Of a stretch of DNA of 7,459 bases, positions 5,836 through 7,459 are shown piece after piece. Positions within the stretch are counted from its first letter, which is position 1. The number at the start of each line of letters is the position of its first letter. A program made the translations under genes and the position numbers. Source of the DNA: Pseudolysobacter sp. (GTDB taxonomy: Bacteria > Pseudomonadota > Gammaproteobacteria > Xanthomonadales > Rhodanobacteraceae); the NCBI GenBank assembly GCA_025351985.1, contig JANXUW010000665.1, positions 1-7,459 of the forward strand, given 5' to 3'. A model generated the notes under the pieces. It saw only the letters and a list, made by a program, of their open reading frames with translations. It searched no databases and was not told where the DNA came from.

Positions 5836-6600
5836 TCAGTGATACGTGCGCCAGAAAAAATACACCGTCATCGTGATGCCGACGAACGAAACAAACAAAC
5901 GTAACCGCTCCGGCGGAACACGTCGTGCGAGCACCGGGCCGGCCCAGCCGCCGAGGATCGCGGCGAGCAACATCAGCCACGCGTGATCCCACCAGACCGC
6001 GCCCTTGACGATAAAAATAAGGCCGGCGACCACGTTCATGCAGCCGCTGAGGATCGTCTTCATGCCGTTCATCGCATGGATGTCGTCGAGTCCGTACAGG
6101 CCGAGCATCGCCAGCATGAGGATGCCGATACCGCCGCCGAAATATCCGCCGTAAACGCCGATCAGGCTTTGTGTGATCACAAGTGTGACCAAGCCGATCT
6201 GCACACGCTGGCGGATGCGTGCCGACAAGGTGCGGCCGAACGTGAAAATCACCGTGGCGAACAACAGCAGCCACGGCACGATCACTTCGAAGGTCGAATC
6301 CGGCGTGCGCAACAACAGCCATGCACCGAGCGCACCGCCGAGCACACTTACCGCGATGAACGGCCGCAGCGGCAATTTGTTCGAAGCACTCGCGAGATCG
6401 CGGCGATAAGCCCACGCGCTGGTGAACGTCGCCGGCAGCAACGCTACCGTGCTGGTGGCGTTCGCGATCACCGGAGGCACACCGGCAAACACCAGCGCCG
6501 GAAACGTGAGAAAACTGCCGCCGCCGGCCACGGCATTCAACGCGCCGGCGAGAAATCCCGAAACAAGAATCAGCGCGGTACTCAGCAAATCGGTTGGCAT
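5836..6600 (-). CDS. TauE/SafE (TSUP) family membrane permease
   Basis: A 254-residue, strongly hydrophobic protein with the internal twofold repeat of the TauE/SafE family. The first half carries LNAVAGGGSFLTFPAL (21-36) and ANATSTVALLP (46-56); the second carries GVYGGYFGGGIGILML (138-153) and NGMKTILS (178-185). Seven or eight membrane helices are expected. Relatives export sulfite, sulfoacetate or other organosulfur anions, or take up organic acids; the substrate here cannot be deduced. The length is normal for the family. The ATG at 6600-6598 is the only possible start, because an in-frame TAA lies 36 bases upstream, yet no Shine-Dalgarno sequence precedes it. It is divergent from aceF, and its 3' end faces the REP-like doublet and the end of the protease gene. 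No sulfur-metabolism genes are nearby. The family is sure; the substrate is unknown. Confidence 0.92.
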   Translation of the reverse strand: MPTDLLSTALILVSGFLAGALNAVAGGGSFLTFPALVFAGVPPVIANATSTVALLPATFTSAWAYRRDLASASNKLPLRPFIAVSVLGGALGAWLLLRTPDSTFEVIVPWLLLFATVIFTFGRTLSARIRQRVQIGLVTLVITQSLIGVYGGYFGGGIGILMLAMLGLYGLDDIHAMNGMKTILSGCMNVVAGLIFIVKGAVWWDHAWLMLLAAILGGWAGPVLARRVPPERLRLFVSFVGITMTVYFFWRTYH

Positions 6601-6632
6601 GGTGGTGGCGGTGGCAAATTTCGGAGATGGCG

Positions 6633-6638
6633 ATTATC
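6633..6638 (-). promoter_or_regulatory. Possible -10 element of the permease gene
   Basis: The minus strand reads GATAAT, five of six matches to the sigma-70 -10 consensus, 32 bases ahead of the ATG. TTGCTG (plus-strand 6653-6658) is a -35-like hexamer but lies only 14 bases away, shorter than usual. Tentative. Confidence 0.35.
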
Positions 6639-6782
6639 CCACGCCGATATCGCAGCAACGATCGCATTTACGATTCATTGCATGCGCACGCCGATTCGCC
6701 GCCTGCGCTTCGAGCGATTGCACAGACAAATTACGCCGCTGCCGCTGGCGCGAATCGTCCGCAGTGGTGACAATAGGGAATC

Positions 6783-6802
6783 GCGCCGCACAGCGACGGC
6801 GC
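6783..6802 (+). repeat. GC-rich hairpin in the aceF mRNA leader
   Basis: GCGCCG (6783-6788) pairs with CGGCGC (6797-6802) around an eight-base loop, ending six bases before the AGGAG ribosome binding site at 6809-6813. If formed in the mRNA it could influence translation initiation, but such GC-rich stems are common at this base composition. Confidence 0.35.
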
Positions 6803-6818
6803 AGCAGCAGGAGTCAGC

Positions 6819-7459
6819 ATGGCCACGCAAGCAGTCAAGGTGCCGGACGTCGGCAACTACAAGAATATTCCGGTGATCGAGTTGCTGGTGAAGGTCGGCG
6901 AAACGGTGACCAAGGATCAGGCCCTGGTCACGCTGGAGTCGGACAAGGCGACGATGGAAGTACCCGCGCCGTTTGCCGGCGTGGTGACCGAACTCAAGGT
7001 CAAGCTCGGCGATGAAGTTTCCGAAGGCACGGTGGTGGCGATGATCGAAGTCGCCGATGCCGCCGCCGCGCCACCGGCTGCCAACGCCGCAGCGTCGGCA
7101 CCAACGCCTGCGCCTGCAGTCGCCGCACCTTCCGCGAAATCCGCGGTACCTGCACCCGCGGCGCCTGCCGTTGCAGCCGCGCCCGCAGCGCCTGCCACCA
7201 CCGAAGTCATGAACCACGAAATCGACGGCGAAATCTCCGGCCCGCGCACGCCGCCGGTAAGTTTCGATGCGAGTTCGGTGATGCCCGACAAGGTCGCGTA
7301 CGCAAGCCCGGCGGTACGCCTGTTCGCGCGCGAACTCGGTGTCGATCTCGACAAAGTCACGGGTAGCGGGCGCAAGGAACGCATCACGCGCGAAGATGTG
7401 CAGGCCTTCGTCAAGCAGGCGCTCGCGCAGCCGAAAGCGAGCAGCGCGGCGGCGCCATC
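6819..7459 (+). CDS. aceF: Dihydrolipoamide acetyltransferase (E2) of pyruvate dehydrogenase, 5' part only
   Basis: The open frame runs from the ATG to the right edge, giving 213 residues without a stop. Residues 3-78 form a lipoyl domain with lipoyl-lysine Lys43 in ESDKATMEVP. An Ala/Pro-rich flexible linker follows at about 80-128. A peripheral subunit-binding domain starts at YASPAVRLFARELGVDLD (161-178) and includes VTGSGRKERITREDV (180-194). The acetyltransferase domain with its catalytic His lies beyond the edge. E2 passes acetyl groups from E1 to coenzyme A, linking glycolysis to the TCA cycle. The opening VKVPDVGNYKNIPVIELLV is typical of the pyruvate rather than the 2-oxoglutarate enzyme. 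AGGAG at 6809-6813 sits five bases before the start. Only one lipoyl domain is present here, and aceE is not directly upstream. Lpd may follow, but that is outside view. Confidence 0.93.
   Translation, partial: MATQAVKVPDVGNYKNIPVIELLVKVGETVTKDQALVTLESDKATMEVPAPFAGVVTELKVKLGDEVSEGTVVAMIEVADAAAAPPAANAAASAPTPAPAVAAPSAKSAVPAPAAPAVAAAPAAPATTEVMNHEIDGEISGPRTPPVSFDASSVMPDKVAYASPAVRLFARELGVDLDKVTGSGRKERITREDVQAFVKQALAQPKASSAAAP

Noticed and set aside
5660..5842. 60-codon open frame reading IPAQAGIH...WIPACAGMT
   Set aside because: It is the translation of the REP-like inverted repeat, a well-known kind of spurious small protein, and has no ribosome binding site.
5983..6876. 297-codon plus-strand open frame
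   Set aside because: It is antisense to the TauE/SafE gene, with His/Arg/Gln-rich composition typical of a shadow, and it runs into aceF in another frame.
6917..7414. 165-codon minus-strand frame rich in Gly and Ala
   Set aside because: It is antisense to the aceF lipoyl domain and Ala/Pro linker; the repeats mirror the linker codons.

Overview
The window looks like ordinary chromosomal DNA of a gammaproteobacterium, most likely in or near the Xanthomonadales (Lysobacterales). This placement is inferred from the gene families, their lengths and the protein wording; I could not run a database search. Coding is dense, GC is moderately high, and base usage is even across the window. I see no transposase, integrase, phage gene, tRNA, rRNA or CRISPR array, and no gene-free stretch exceeds 300 bases.

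Left part (1-2324): an ELM1-family, glycosyltransferase-like gene runs off the left edge on the minus strand, starting from a GTG codon. It is divergent from a RutE/HadB-type nitroreductase gene, which is followed on the same strand by a gene for an exported YceI-family protein. A perfect 11-bp tandem repeat lies in front of the YceI gene.

Middle part (2325-4276): after a hairpin-bearing gap come a DUF1415 gene and a DNA-deoxyinosine (hypoxanthine) glycosylase gene. They are six bases apart, and the second gene's ribosome binding site lies inside the end of the first, so they form a tight two-gene unit. An unrecognised 139-residue membrane protein gene converges on them from the minus strand.

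Right part (4277-7459): a membrane M48 (Ste24-like) zinc protease gene ends at a clear intrinsic terminator. A REP-like palindromic doublet with two perfect 25-bp inverted arms follows, then a minus-strand TauE/SafE-family permease gene. Divergent from the permease is the 5' part of aceF, the dihydrolipoamide acetyltransferase (E2) of pyruvate dehydrogenase. It carries a lipoyl domain, an Ala/Pro linker and a peripheral subunit-binding domain before the right edge cuts it off.

The genes are mostly independent housekeeping or accessory functions: envelope, DNA repair, membrane proteolysis, transport and central carbon metabolism. I found no multi-gene system that looks new. The items most worth a second look are the DUF1415-glycosylase pair, the tandem repeat before the YceI gene, the REP-like doublet, the protease's ambiguous signal peptide and the unassigned membrane protein.
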